From Gordonia insulae (GTDB taxonomy: Bacteria; Actinomycetota; Actinomycetes; Mycobacteriales; Mycobacteriaceae), in the NCBI RefSeq assembly GCF_003855095.1, contig NZ_CP033972.1:3224001-3288000 (forward strand): DNA of 64,000 nt. The letters are read 5' to 3'. How positions within the stretch are numbered: the first letter of the stretch is position 1; the number at the start of each line of letters is the position of its first letter. This document shows positions 50,529 to 58,090 of this stretch, piece after piece. The position numbers were made by a program, and so were the translations under genes. The notes under the pieces are model-generated. The model saw only the letters and a program-made list of their open reading frames with translations, searched no databases and was not told the DNA's origin.

Positions 50529-52084
50529 TCGCCCACTCCTGTCAACAGTCGGCCGATGGTCTGGGCGGCGCGTGGATCACCGGTGTCGACCGATCCGCGC
50601 AGACCGCCCCGGTAGGCGACCGTCACCCGGTCGCAGACCGCGATGAGTTCGTCGATCTCGCTGGAGGTCACCAGAACTGCTGCGCCGGCGTCGGCGGCGT
50701 CGCGGAGCCGGTCCAGCACGAAGGCGACCGCCCCGACGTCGAGTCCGCGAGTCGGTTGGGCCGCGACGACGACCCGCAGTCGGTCGGTCGCGAGTTCGCG
50801 CGCCAGCACCACCTTCTGCTGGTTGCCGCCGGACAGTTCTCCCATCGTGGTGTCCGGGCCGGGTGCACGCACGCCGTAGGCGGTGATCGCGTCCGCCGCA
50901 TCGACACGCATCCGTCGGCGATCCAACAGTCCCCAGCGCCGGTAGTTCGCCAGACGAGGCATCGCGATGTTCTCCGCGATGGACAGCGCCGCGACCATCC
51001 CCTCGGCGTGCCGGTCCTCCGGGATCACGGCGACACCCGCACGGGTACGCCGCGCCGGCGATGTGTCGGTGAGGTCCTCGCCGTCGACGCTGACCGTCCC
51101 CGCGTCGGGGGTCGACGCGCCGGACAGCACCGCGGTGAGTTCCGACTGCCCGTTGCCCTCGACGCCGGCGATGCCGACGATCTCGCCGGCCCGTACGGTC
51201 AGGTCGACGTCGGACAGCGCGGTTCGACCGTCGGCCCCCTTGACGGTGATCCCATTGACCTGCAAACAGATCGGCGCATTCGTCGGAGTGTCGCGGCGCG
51301 GCGCGCGTTCGGCGGTCACCGGTGGCGCGTCGCCCAGCATGAGTTCGGTCAGCGTCGACAGCGAGACGTCGGCGAGGCGCCCGCCGCCCACGACCGTGCC
51401 GCCGCGCAGCACGGTGGCCTCGTCGGCGGCGCGGGCCACCTCGGCGAGCTTGTGGGTGATCAGCACCACCGACTTTCCGTCATCGGTCAACGCGGCACAC
51501 GTGGCCATCAGGGCGTCGATCTCGGCGGGGTCGAGGACGGCGGTCGGCTCGTCGAGCAGGATCAGCCGCGGATTCCGCAGGAGCGCCTTCACGATCTCCA
51601 CCCGTTGGCGCGCACCGACACTCAGGTCGCGGACCGTCGACTTCGCGTCGACGCTCAGTCCGTAGGTGTCGGCGATGCGGTCGAGGTCGCCGGCCAACTC
51701 CCGCCGGGCGGGGCGGAAACCGTCGCCGCCCAGCAGGAGGTTGTCGCCGACCGTCATCGTCGGGATCAGCGAGAAATGCTGATGCACCATCGCCACCCCG
51801 GCTCGCAGTGCCTCCACCGGACCCTGCGGCCGGTAGTCGGCGCCGGCGAGCGTCATCCGGCCCGCGTCCGGGGACACCGTGCCATAGATCGCGTTGCACA
51901 GGGTGGACTTGCCCGCCCCGTTCTCGCCGAGGATGCAATGCACCGAGCGTGGTTGCACCGCAAGGTGAACGCCGTCGAGGGCGCGGACGCTGCCGAAGGA
52001 TTTGCCCACTCCGTCGAGCGTGAGCAGCGCGGTCGTGTCGGGTGTCACCGTGTCGGGTGTCATGGTGTCGGGGGTGATGGTCAT
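50525..52084 (-). CDS. Duplicated ABC importer ATP-binding protein (nucleoside/sugar type)
   Basis: 519 residues made of two ATPase domains. The first has Walker A ILGENGAGKST, LSVGARQRVEIVKAL and LILLDEPTAVLDP; the second has a degenerate Walker A (IAGVEGNGQSE), LSGGNQQKVVLAREL and VVVAAQPTRGLDVGA, so the second site is probably weak or inactive, as in RbsA/NupO-like proteins. Energises the two permeases encoded downstream. Starts 12 bp after the binding-protein gene. Confidence 0.94.
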   Translation of the reverse strand: MTITPDTMTPDTVTPDTTALLTLDGVGKSFGSVRALDGVHLAVQPRSVHCILGENGAGKSTLCNAIYGTVSPDAGRMTLAGADYRPQGPVEALRAGVAMVHQHFSLIPTMTVGDNLLLGGDGFRPARRELAGDLDRIADTYGLSVDAKSTVRDLSVGARQRVEIVKALLRNPRLILLDEPTAVLDPAEIDALMATCAALTDDGKSVVLITHKLAEVARAADEATVLRGGTVVGGGRLADVSLSTLTELMLGDAPPVTAERAPRRDTPTNAPICLQVNGITVKGADGRTALSDVDLTVRAGEIVGIAGVEGNGQSELTAVLSGASTPDAGTVSVDGEDLTDTSPARRTRAGVAVIPEDRHAEGMVAALSIAENIAMPRLANYRRWGLLDRRRMRVDAADAITAYGVRAPGPDTTMGELSGGNQQKVVLARELATDRLRVVVAAQPTRGLDVGAVAFVLDRLRDAADAGAAVLVTSSEIDELIAVCDRVTVAYRGGLRGSVDTGDPRAAQTIGRLLTGVGE

Positions 52085-52096
52085 CGTCGGTCCCGG

Positions 52097-53080
52097 TCAG
52101 TACGGGGTGACCGAGCCGTCGGCGATGGCCGTCTTGGCGCGGTCGACGGCCTGCTTCACGGCGGGATCGGACGAGCAGATGATGTAGTCGGTGCCCCCCT
52201 TGTCGCTGGTCAGCCCGAACGGGACCTGCTCGGCCCGCCAGGTGCCGTCGAGGGTGGAGTTGACCGCGTACTCGACCTCCGTGCCGATGTCGGTCCGCAC
52301 GTATCCGCTGTAGACGGCGTTGGTGCAGTCTCCGGGGATGGGTCCGCCGCTCATGCGGTTTCCGGTCTCCTGTGCCGCCTGTTCCATACCCTGCTTGCCC
52401 AGGTTCACGATCTGACTCAGCACGTCGGCGCCGCCCGCATATGCGGTGGACGCGGCCTGCTTGGCCTTGGCCGGGTCGTTGAAGTCACCGACATACTGCG
52501 GTGGGAGCACCTTGATGTCCGGCCGGACGAAGGTGGCTCCGTTCTGGAAGGCCTTTGCGGAGTTGACGATCGCGGGCAGCTCCACGCCACCGACGAATCC
52601 GACGGTACCCGACTTGGAAGCCGCCCCGGCTGCCGCGCCCGCGACGAACTCCGCCTGGGCCTGCTGCGGGTCGTAGTACGCGAGATTGGGCATCGGCTCG
52701 GCGTCGGCGGGTCCACCGATCTCCACGAACTTCACGTCCGGGAACTGGGGCGCAACCTTGCGGAGGTCCGCGTCGGTCTGCCCGCCCACCGAGATCACCA
52801 GGTCGTTCTCGGAGGCGAAGCGCTGCAATGCCTGCTGGTAGTCCGCCGCGGCGACCTGCTCGACGTAGCTGGCGTCGACCTTGTCCCCGAGCTGTTCCTG
52901 AATGCGGGTGTAACCGGCATAGGCGGACTGCATGAATCCGGTGTCGTTGACCGAGCCGGGCAGGAAGACCCCGACCGACAACACGTCCGAGTCACCGTTC
53001 TCCCCGGACGATCCGCATGCCGTGAGGCCGAATGCGAGTACACCCGCCGCGACGAGTGCGATGGGACGAAAGCGTTTCAT
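52097..53080 (-). CDS. BMP-family substrate-binding lipoprotein
   Basis: 327 residues. Signal peptide with lipobox GLTAC and lipidated C22. The mature protein is a BMP/PnrA-type binding protein (VGVFLPGSVNDTGFMQSAYAGYTRIQEQLG, then DLVISVGGQTD, NLAYYDPQQAQAEFVAGAAAG). PnrA-type proteins bind purine nucleosides, but the family also serves other ligands, and the linked ornithine cyclodeaminase gene points to an amino-acid-like or other nitrogenous ligand. First gene of the operon, divergent from the GntR gene. Confidence 0.93.
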   Translation of the reverse strand: MKRFRPIALVAAGVLAFGLTACGSSGENGDSDVLSVGVFLPGSVNDTGFMQSAYAGYTRIQEQLGDKVDASYVEQVAAADYQQALQRFASENDLVISVGGQTDADLRKVAPQFPDVKFVEIGGPADAEPMPNLAYYDPQQAQAEFVAGAAAGAASKSGTVGFVGGVELPAIVNSAKAFQNGATFVRPDIKVLPPQYVGDFNDPAKAKQAASTAYAGGADVLSQIVNLGKQGMEQAAQETGNRMSGGPIPGDCTNAVYSGYVRTDIGTEVEYAVNSTLDGTWRAEQVPFGLTSDKGGTDYIICSSDPAVKQAVDRAKTAIADGSVTPY

Positions 53081-53115
53081 GGGAGCTCCCCTGGATTCCG
53101 GTGGTCACCACTTAG

Positions 53116-53125
53116 CGGTATACCG
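53116..53125. promoter_or_regulatory. Operator half 1: CGGTATACCG
   Basis: Perfect 10-bp palindrome, 36 bp upstream of the BMP-protein gene. Its extended form TTAGCGGTATACCG recurs inverted at 53184-53201. GTATAC centres are typical of FadR-subfamily GntR sites. Confidence 0.65.
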
Positions 53126-53187
53126 TTACTAGAAGAGTCCACTCGGGTCATTTCCGTTGCATTACGCGGCAGTAAGAGTGCGGTTAC

Positions 53188-53197
53188 CGGTATACCG
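53188..53197. promoter_or_regulatory. Operator half 2: CGGTATACCG
   Basis: Second copy of the same palindrome, 72 bp from the first, 55 bp upstream of the GntR start. Read on the minus strand it extends to TTAGCGGTATACCG like the first. The pair could allow repression of both divergent genes, perhaps with looping. Confidence 0.65.
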
Positions 53198-53251
53198 CTA
53201 ACTTCCCCACGGCTATGCTGGCTCTCGACGCCCACAGAGATGAGGACCATC

Positions 53252-53959
53252 GTGACCACCGCCGCGTCCGATTCGACGAAGAAGTCGTTGCGCGAGCACG
53301 CCTATGACGAACTGCGCACGCGGATCGTCGGACTGGACCTCCCGCCGGGAACGCGACTCGTCGAGCGCGACCTGGCCGCCGAACTCGAGGTGTCACGCAT
53401 CCCGCTACGGGAGGCGATGCAGCGGTTGCAGCAGGACGGGCTCGTCGTCATGGTCCCGCGTCAGGGCGCGATCGTCGCACCCTTCACCGTCGACGATGTG
53501 CGCGACCTGTTCGACGTGCGAGAGGGCCTGGAGGTACTGGCCGCCCGTCTGGCCGCCGAACGGGCGACGCCCGAAGGCCTCGATTCCCTTGCCACCCAAC
53601 TGGACATCGCCCGTACTGCGACCGCGCGCGACGACAAACCCGCCATCGCGGCGGCGAATGCGGGATTCCACACGATCATCGTGGACCTGGCCGCGAACCC
53701 GCTGCTGGAAGGCATCCTGCGACCGCTGGAGGCGCGCACGCAGTGGCTCTTCCACCTGACCAAGGACCGGGACCCGGGCGTCCAGTGCCGCGAGCACGAG
53801 GAACTGCTCGCCGCGATCGCCGCGCACGATCCCGATCGCGCGGCGGAATCCGCCTTCCACCACGTGCATTCCGGACGCGCGACCAGCCTTGCGATGGCTG
53901 CCGAATGGTCGGCATCCGACCTCGACCCGATCCAGCTCACCAAGACCCGTCGACGCTAG
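53252..53959 (+). CDS. GntR/FadR-family (FCD) transcriptional regulator
   Basis: 235 residues from the GTG at 53252, which has GAGGA well placed upstream; an ATG at 53240 is possible. The HTH (about 12-75) contains LPPGTRLVERDLAAELEVSRIPLREAMQRLQQDGLV. The FCD domain has the metal-binding His cluster pattern (NAGFH, CREHEELLAAI, HHVHSG). It likely represses the divergent importer/cyclodeaminase operon through the two CGGTATACCG sites. The 3' end folds into a terminator hairpin. Confidence 0.92.
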   Translation: MTTAASDSTKKSLREHAYDELRTRIVGLDLPPGTRLVERDLAAELEVSRIPLREAMQRLQQDGLVVMVPRQGAIVAPFTVDDVRDLFDVREGLEVLAARLAAERATPEGLDSLATQLDIARTATARDDKPAIAAANAGFHTIIVDLAANPLLEGILRPLEARTQWLFHLTKDRDPGVQCREHEELLAAIAAHDPDRAAESAFHHVHSGRATSLAMAAEWSASDLDPIQLTKTRRR

Positions 53960-53981
53960 ACATCGTCTGCGTCGACGGGTC
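53944..53981. terminator. Bidirectional hairpin terminator overlapping the GntR stop codon
   Basis: Perfect 13-bp stem (53944-53956 with 53969-53981) encoding the last residues of the GntR protein; the loop can pair further (AGAC/GTCT). It ends 11 bp before the stop of the convergent SulP gene. Confidence 0.82.
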
Positions 53982-53992
53982 CCGGACGAGCG

Positions 53993-56227
53993 CTACGGCA
54001 ACAACGACTCCGCACGTGCGTCGGTACCCGCGAGCCGGACACCGGTGGCGGTGACCTCGAAGACCTGCGCGGTCGGGATGTCGAAGAACAGTCCCACCAC
54101 ACGCAACCGGCCGTCGGTGGCCGCGGGCCCGACCACCGGATCCCGCATCAGGTTCTCCATCTGCTTCGCGACGTTGACCACGGCGAGCTGATCGACCTCC
54201 GGGAACCCGGCCTCTGCTGCGGCCCGACCGGCCGGATGGTCGAGCCGGAAGGCAGCCAGGCTGGGAATCGCGTGACCGAGCCACGAGCCGATCTTGCCGT
54301 CACTCGTGTCGGCGCCGGCGAGCATCGCCTTCATCGCACCGCACGACGAATGACCGCAGACCACAACCGAACTCACCCCGATCTCACCGATGGCGAACTC
54401 GAGCGCGGCGGCCACCGACGTGTCCGTGGATCCCTCACCGGGAACCAGGTTGCCGACGTTGCGGACGGTGAACAGGTCGCCGGGACCGCTCGCGGTGATG
54501 ATGTTGGGCATCAGTCGCGAATCGGCGCACGTGAGGAACAACGAGTCCGGGTCCTGACTGTGGGTGACGTCGGAGGTGGCCGCGCGCAGGACGTCGGCGT
54601 GGTCGCGGTGGTACTCCGACACCCCGCCCATGATCGATTGCAGCGATGGCGGAGTCGCGGCGCAGGGCGCGTCGCCGTTGTTCCGCCGGCTGCGCCACGG
54701 GGTGAGTCCGATGATGCCGGTGGTGTGCCGGCGCGGCGGCGCCTCGCGCGCATGATCGAGGCGCGCCTTGCCGCGTTCGAGCACCAGCACCGAGCCGCCG
54801 GTCGCCTCGTGCGCCCACTTCCAGTCCTCGATCGCCTCGGTGGCGGCGTGATCGAGGAAGTCGACGTCGAGTTCCAGCGTGACGTGGGCGGCCTCGGGCA
54901 CCGCGGTGAGCGCCTTGTTCAGCTTCGGCAACGAGAGGAAACTGAGCGAGCCGCGGGCCCGGATCAGCCACTGCCGCGAACCCTCGGTCCCGAACGGCTC
55001 CGAGGTGATCTCCGCGCGGACGACGCGCCACACCACCAGTGCGATCGCCAGCGCCAGTCCGATGGCCACGCCCTCGAGAAGATTGAGGAACACCACCGAG
55101 GTCACCGTGACCGCGTAGACCCACAGGTCACCGGTCTTGAGCGCGGTCTTCATGTGGGCGAGCTTGACCAGCTGGATGCCGATGACCACCAGCAGGCCGG
55201 CCAGCGCCGCGGTCGGGATCTGTTCGACGAGACCGGTGAGCAATGCGGCGAACACCAGGACCCAGACGCCGTGCAGGACGGCGGATGCGCGGGTCTTCGC
55301 GCCGGTGGCGACGTTGGTGGTACTGCGCACGATGACGCCGGTGACCGGCAGACCACCGAGCAGCCCCGAGGTGATGTTCGCGCTGCCCTGACCCAGCATC
55401 TCGCGATTGAAATCGCTGCGGGGACCGGTGTGCATCTTGTCGACCGCAACCGCGGACAGGAGCGATTCAACGCTGGCGATCAGTGCGACGGTGATGATGC
55501 CCATGACCACCGCACCCCAGTTGCCGGTCGGCAGTTCGGGCAGGGCGATGGCCTCGAAGAAGTTGCCGTCCAGTGAGATCCGTTCGATGTTCAGACCCAG
55601 GATGACGGTCAGTGCGGTCGCCACGACGATCGCAACGAGCGGTCCGGGCACCTTGCGCACCGACACCGGGAGCATCGTCCAGGTCAGCATCATGACGATC
55701 ACCAGACCACCGATGACCGCACTGGGCCAGTCGATGTCCATCAGATTCGCGGGCAACTGGGTGACGTTCTCCCACGCGGTACTACCCGATTCGCCACCGA
55801 GCAGCACGTGGATCTGCTGCAACGCGATGGTGATACCGATCCCGGCCAGCATGGCATGCACCACCACCGGCGCGATCGCCAGGGCCGCGCCCGCCTTCTT
55901 GCTGAGTCCGAACAGGATCTGCAACAGGCCCGCGGCCACCGTGATGAAACATGTGATCTTCCACCCGAAGTTGGCCACCAGTTCCGCGACGACGACCGTC
56001 AGACCGGCCGCGGGTCCGGATACCTGAAGCGGGCTACCGCCGATCAGGCCCGCGACCACACCGCCGACGACCGCGGCGATCAGGCCGGCCATCACCGGGG
56101 CATCGGACGCTATCGCGATACCCAGCGACAGCGGAAGGGCGACAAGGAAGACCACCAATGACGCAGGGAGGTCGTACCTGAGGTTGGCGCGGATCCCGCG
56201 CAAAGAGGACATCTCCGACATCTGCAT
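53993..56227 (-). CDS. SulP anion transporter fused to a beta-carbonic anhydrase (Rv3273-like)
   Basis: 744 residues from an ATG (further ATGs follow at codons 3 and 6). Residues about 15-420 are a SulP membrane domain with some 11-14 helices; about 425-510 resembles a STAS-like segment; about 535-744 is a beta-carbonic anhydrase. The zinc set is complete: C567 with the D569/R571 dyad (TCADSR), H626 and C629 (CGHSSCG). The same fusion exists in M. tuberculosis Rv3273. It likely couples bicarbonate transport to CO2 hydration at the membrane. A Lys/Arg-rich linker lies before the enzyme domain. Confidence 0.95.
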   Translation of the reverse strand: MQMSEMSSLRGIRANLRYDLPASLVVFLVALPLSLGIAIASDAPVMAGLIAAVVGGVVAGLIGGSPLQVSGPAAGLTVVVAELVANFGWKITCFITVAAGLLQILFGLSKKAGAALAIAPVVVHAMLAGIGITIALQQIHVLLGGESGSTAWENVTQLPANLMDIDWPSAVIGGLVIVMMLTWTMLPVSVRKVPGPLVAIVVATALTVILGLNIERISLDGNFFEAIALPELPTGNWGAVVMGIITVALIASVESLLSAVAVDKMHTGPRSDFNREMLGQGSANITSGLLGGLPVTGVIVRSTTNVATGAKTRASAVLHGVWVLVFAALLTGLVEQIPTAALAGLLVVIGIQLVKLAHMKTALKTGDLWVYAVTVTSVVFLNLLEGVAIGLALAIALVVWRVVRAEITSEPFGTEGSRQWLIRARGSLSFLSLPKLNKALTAVPEAAHVTLELDVDFLDHAATEAIEDWKWAHEATGGSVLVLERGKARLDHAREAPPRRHTTGIIGLTPWRSRRNNGDAPCAATPPSLQSIMGGVSEYHRDHADVLRAATSDVTHSQDPDSLFLTCADSRLMPNIITASGPGDLFTVRNVGNLVPGEGSTDTSVAAALEFAIGEIGVSSVVVCGHSSCGAMKAMLAGADTSDGKIGSWLGHAIPSLAAFRLDHPAGRAAAEAGFPEVDQLAVVNVAKQMENLMRDPVVGPAATDGRLRVVGLFFDIPTAQVFEVTATGVRLAGTDARAESLLP

Positions 56228-56394
56228 GAACTCGACCGTACCGACGGGATGTTAAGCCGAGCTTTCATCGCGGCTGTGAATCCTGTGAGAACAGCCAAAG
56301 GCAGCACCGCGATGTGGGTCACTTCACCCGATCGCCCTACCCGACGTGAATCATGCGTATCTGCTTATGTTTTCGTGGTGGAGCGGACGGTCGC

Positions 56395-57423
56395 TCAGTT
56401 GGCTTCCGACGATCCCGTCCCGAGCAACGTCTCGAGCAGCTTCCCGCCGAACTCCGTGATCAATCCGGGTCCGGTGTCCGGAAGGTTCTCCGGCAATGGC
56501 AGACCGAGCTGTCGGGTCGCCGGGATCTTCGCGGTGCGAGTGGCTTCGAGCCGGATTCCCTTCTGCTGGTCGCGCGTCAGCGGTGTCGCATACTTGGCGA
56601 TATCGGTCGCGGTGGTCACCGTCGCGACGGTCCGCAGCCCGACGGCAGCGAAATCTGCTGCGCCACGGCGGATATGGTTGGGTGACGTGACCAGGATGAT
56701 GTTGCTGACACCCTGCGCGCGAAGGATCTCGGCGGTGTTCTGCGCGTTGGCCACGGTGGAACCGGACCTGCCCTCCTCGGTGATGCGGGCGGCGTCGACC
56801 CCGTTGGCCACCAGCCACTTCTTCATCGCCGCCGCCTCGGTGATGCCCGCCTTCGGTACCCCACCGGTGACGACGATCGGTGCGGTGGTGGTGGTTTCGG
56901 CCTGCGATTTGCCGGCGGTGACCCGTCGGACGAGTTCGGGAGCCATCTTTCCGTCGCGGTTCAACCCGAACCCGAGCACGACGATCGCGGCCCGCCCGGC
57001 AACGGTCTTCGGCGTGGTGTCCGGGACGATCTGTGCGGCCGCGGCCACGCCCTCGATGATGTTGCGGGCCGCGGTCGCCAGAGCCGGGTTGATCCCGCCC
57101 AGGCGCGCCAGCGCAGCCTGCCGGGTGGCGGCATCGTCGGCCTGGTCAGACCAGATGGCTTGCAGAGCAAGCGCATCCGGGTCCACCGGCACGATGGAGA
57201 GCGCCTGCTTGATGGCGTCGAGGCCGCCGGGGACATCGCCCGCGGCGAACTTCTGCTGCGCCGAGTTGTAGAGCTGGGCCGGATCGACAGTGGTGGCCAC
57301 GGTGGCCACGGATCGCTCCGACACGACGGGCATCGTCCCGACGGCGACACCGCCGATACCGGCGACGGCGATCACCGCCATCGCAGCAGCCCGACGTCGA
57401 GTCACTCTGGTCACATTTGTCAC
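56395..57423 (-). CDS. YdcF/DUF218-family exported or membrane-anchored protein
   Basis: 342 residues. An N-terminal signal anchor (about 10-32), a helical TPR-like stretch (about 45-105: DPAQLYNSAQQKFAAGDVPGGLDAIKQALSIVPVDPDALALQAIW), then the DUF218 domain (about 140-300) with AIVVLGFGLNRDGK, VTGGVPKAG, EEGRSGSTVANAQNTAEIL and LVTSPNHIRR. The family is implicated in vancomycin tolerance (SanA) and cell-envelope work, but its reaction is unknown. Upstream lies a nested palindrome (57506-57574). Confidence 0.87.
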   Translation of the reverse strand: MTNVTRVTRRRAAAMAVIAVAGIGGVAVGTMPVVSERSVATVATTVDPAQLYNSAQQKFAAGDVPGGLDAIKQALSIVPVDPDALALQAIWSDQADDAATRQAALARLGGINPALATAARNIIEGVAAAAQIVPDTTPKTVAGRAAIVVLGFGLNRDGKMAPELVRRVTAGKSQAETTTTAPIVVTGGVPKAGITEAAAMKKWLVANGVDAARITEEGRSGSTVANAQNTAEILRAQGVSNIILVTSPNHIRRGAADFAAVGLRTVATVTTATDIAKYATPLTRDQQKGIRLEATRTAKIPATRQLGLPLPENLPDTGPGLITEFGGKLLETLLGTGSSEAN

Positions 57424-57505
57424 TCACGTAACAGTAGGACGTCCGTGCAACACCGGGGCACCCGTCCGATCCCAAGTCGATAACACCCACCGCCGAGATG
57501 GCGAT

Positions 57506-57574
57506 CTCCCGCTCACGCAGTTCGTTCCCGCTCATCCGGAGCGGATGAGCGGGAACGAGCCGGGTGAGCGGGAG
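57506..57574. repeat. Nested palindromic repeat, copy C
   Basis: Outer perfect 11-bp arms CTCCCGCTCAC (57506-57516)/GTGAGCGGGAG (57564-57574) and inner perfect 17-bp arms (57522-57538 with 57542-57558). Inner arms read ...CATCCG/CGGATG... where copy B has ...CACCCG/CGGGTG...: a compensatory base-pair change. Directly precedes the stop codon of the DoxX gene. Confidence 0.88.
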
Positions 57575-57575
57575 G

Positions 57576-58001
57576 TCACCGGTGCAGGCCGACGACCTTC
57601 AGCAGTTCCGGGCGACGCAGGACCAGGCCGACCCACATCAGCACACCCAGGTAGACGGCGAACAGGGTGGTGCTGACGAGCGGCGACTCGACCCGCATGT
57701 TGGCGGTGACCGCACCACCGAGATAGGCGGTGATGCCGAGCGCACCGAGCACCGCCGTGCGCGGGATCACGTACACGACAAGGCAGATCAACAGGACGGT
57801 GCCCATCACGTAGGCCTGCTCGATCGGGAAGCCGAGCTTGGCGGTGCCCTCGACGACCGCCTCGGGCTGAGTCAGCTTGCCGACGACGTCGAAGGCGAGG
57901 AAGGCGCCGACGACGACGCTGATGACGACGCCCACGATCTGCCGCACGCTGCGGGTGCCGGTGGTGCCGACGGTGGACGGGGTGGTGGTTGCGGTGGCCA
58001 T
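57576..58001 (-). CDS. DoxX-family membrane protein
   Basis: 141 residues from the ATG at 58001 with GAGGAG upstream. Four membrane helices with the family elements FLAFDVVGKLTQPEAVVEG, LGFP, and ITAYLGGAVTANMR. DoxX-like proteins are poorly defined; some associate with thiol/redox or lipid systems. It follows the pntB gene by 89 bp on the same strand, so may be part of the transhydrogenase transcript, but the gap contains a 12-bp inverted repeat that could regulate it separately. Confidence 0.82.
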   Translation of the reverse strand: MATATTTPSTVGTTGTRSVRQIVGVVISVVVGAFLAFDVVGKLTQPEAVVEGTAKLGFPIEQAYVMGTVLLICLVVYVIPRTAVLGALGITAYLGGAVTANMRVESPLVSTTLFAVYLGVLMWVGLVLRRPELLKVVGLHR

Positions 58002-58013
58002 GACGAGCTCCTC

Positions 58014-58057
58014 GGTGGGTGGTGTGTGGTGTTGTGCTGAGATAGACACCACCCACC
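58014..58057. promoter_or_regulatory. Inverted repeat in the DoxX leader
   Basis: Perfect 12-bp arms (58014-58025 with 58046-58057; GGTGGGTGGTGT and its complement) with a 20-nt loop, between pntB and the DoxX gene. One arm abuts the DoxX ribosome site. Could be an attenuator, operator or pnt terminator. Confidence 0.55.
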
Positions 58058-58090
58058 CGGAAAACTCATCGTCGCCGAGAACGACGGCGG

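Noticed and set aside
50510..53251. Long plus-strand frame opposite the BMP importer genes
   Set aside because: Antisense to four clear ABC importer genes; only the end beyond 53252 is a real gene (GntR).
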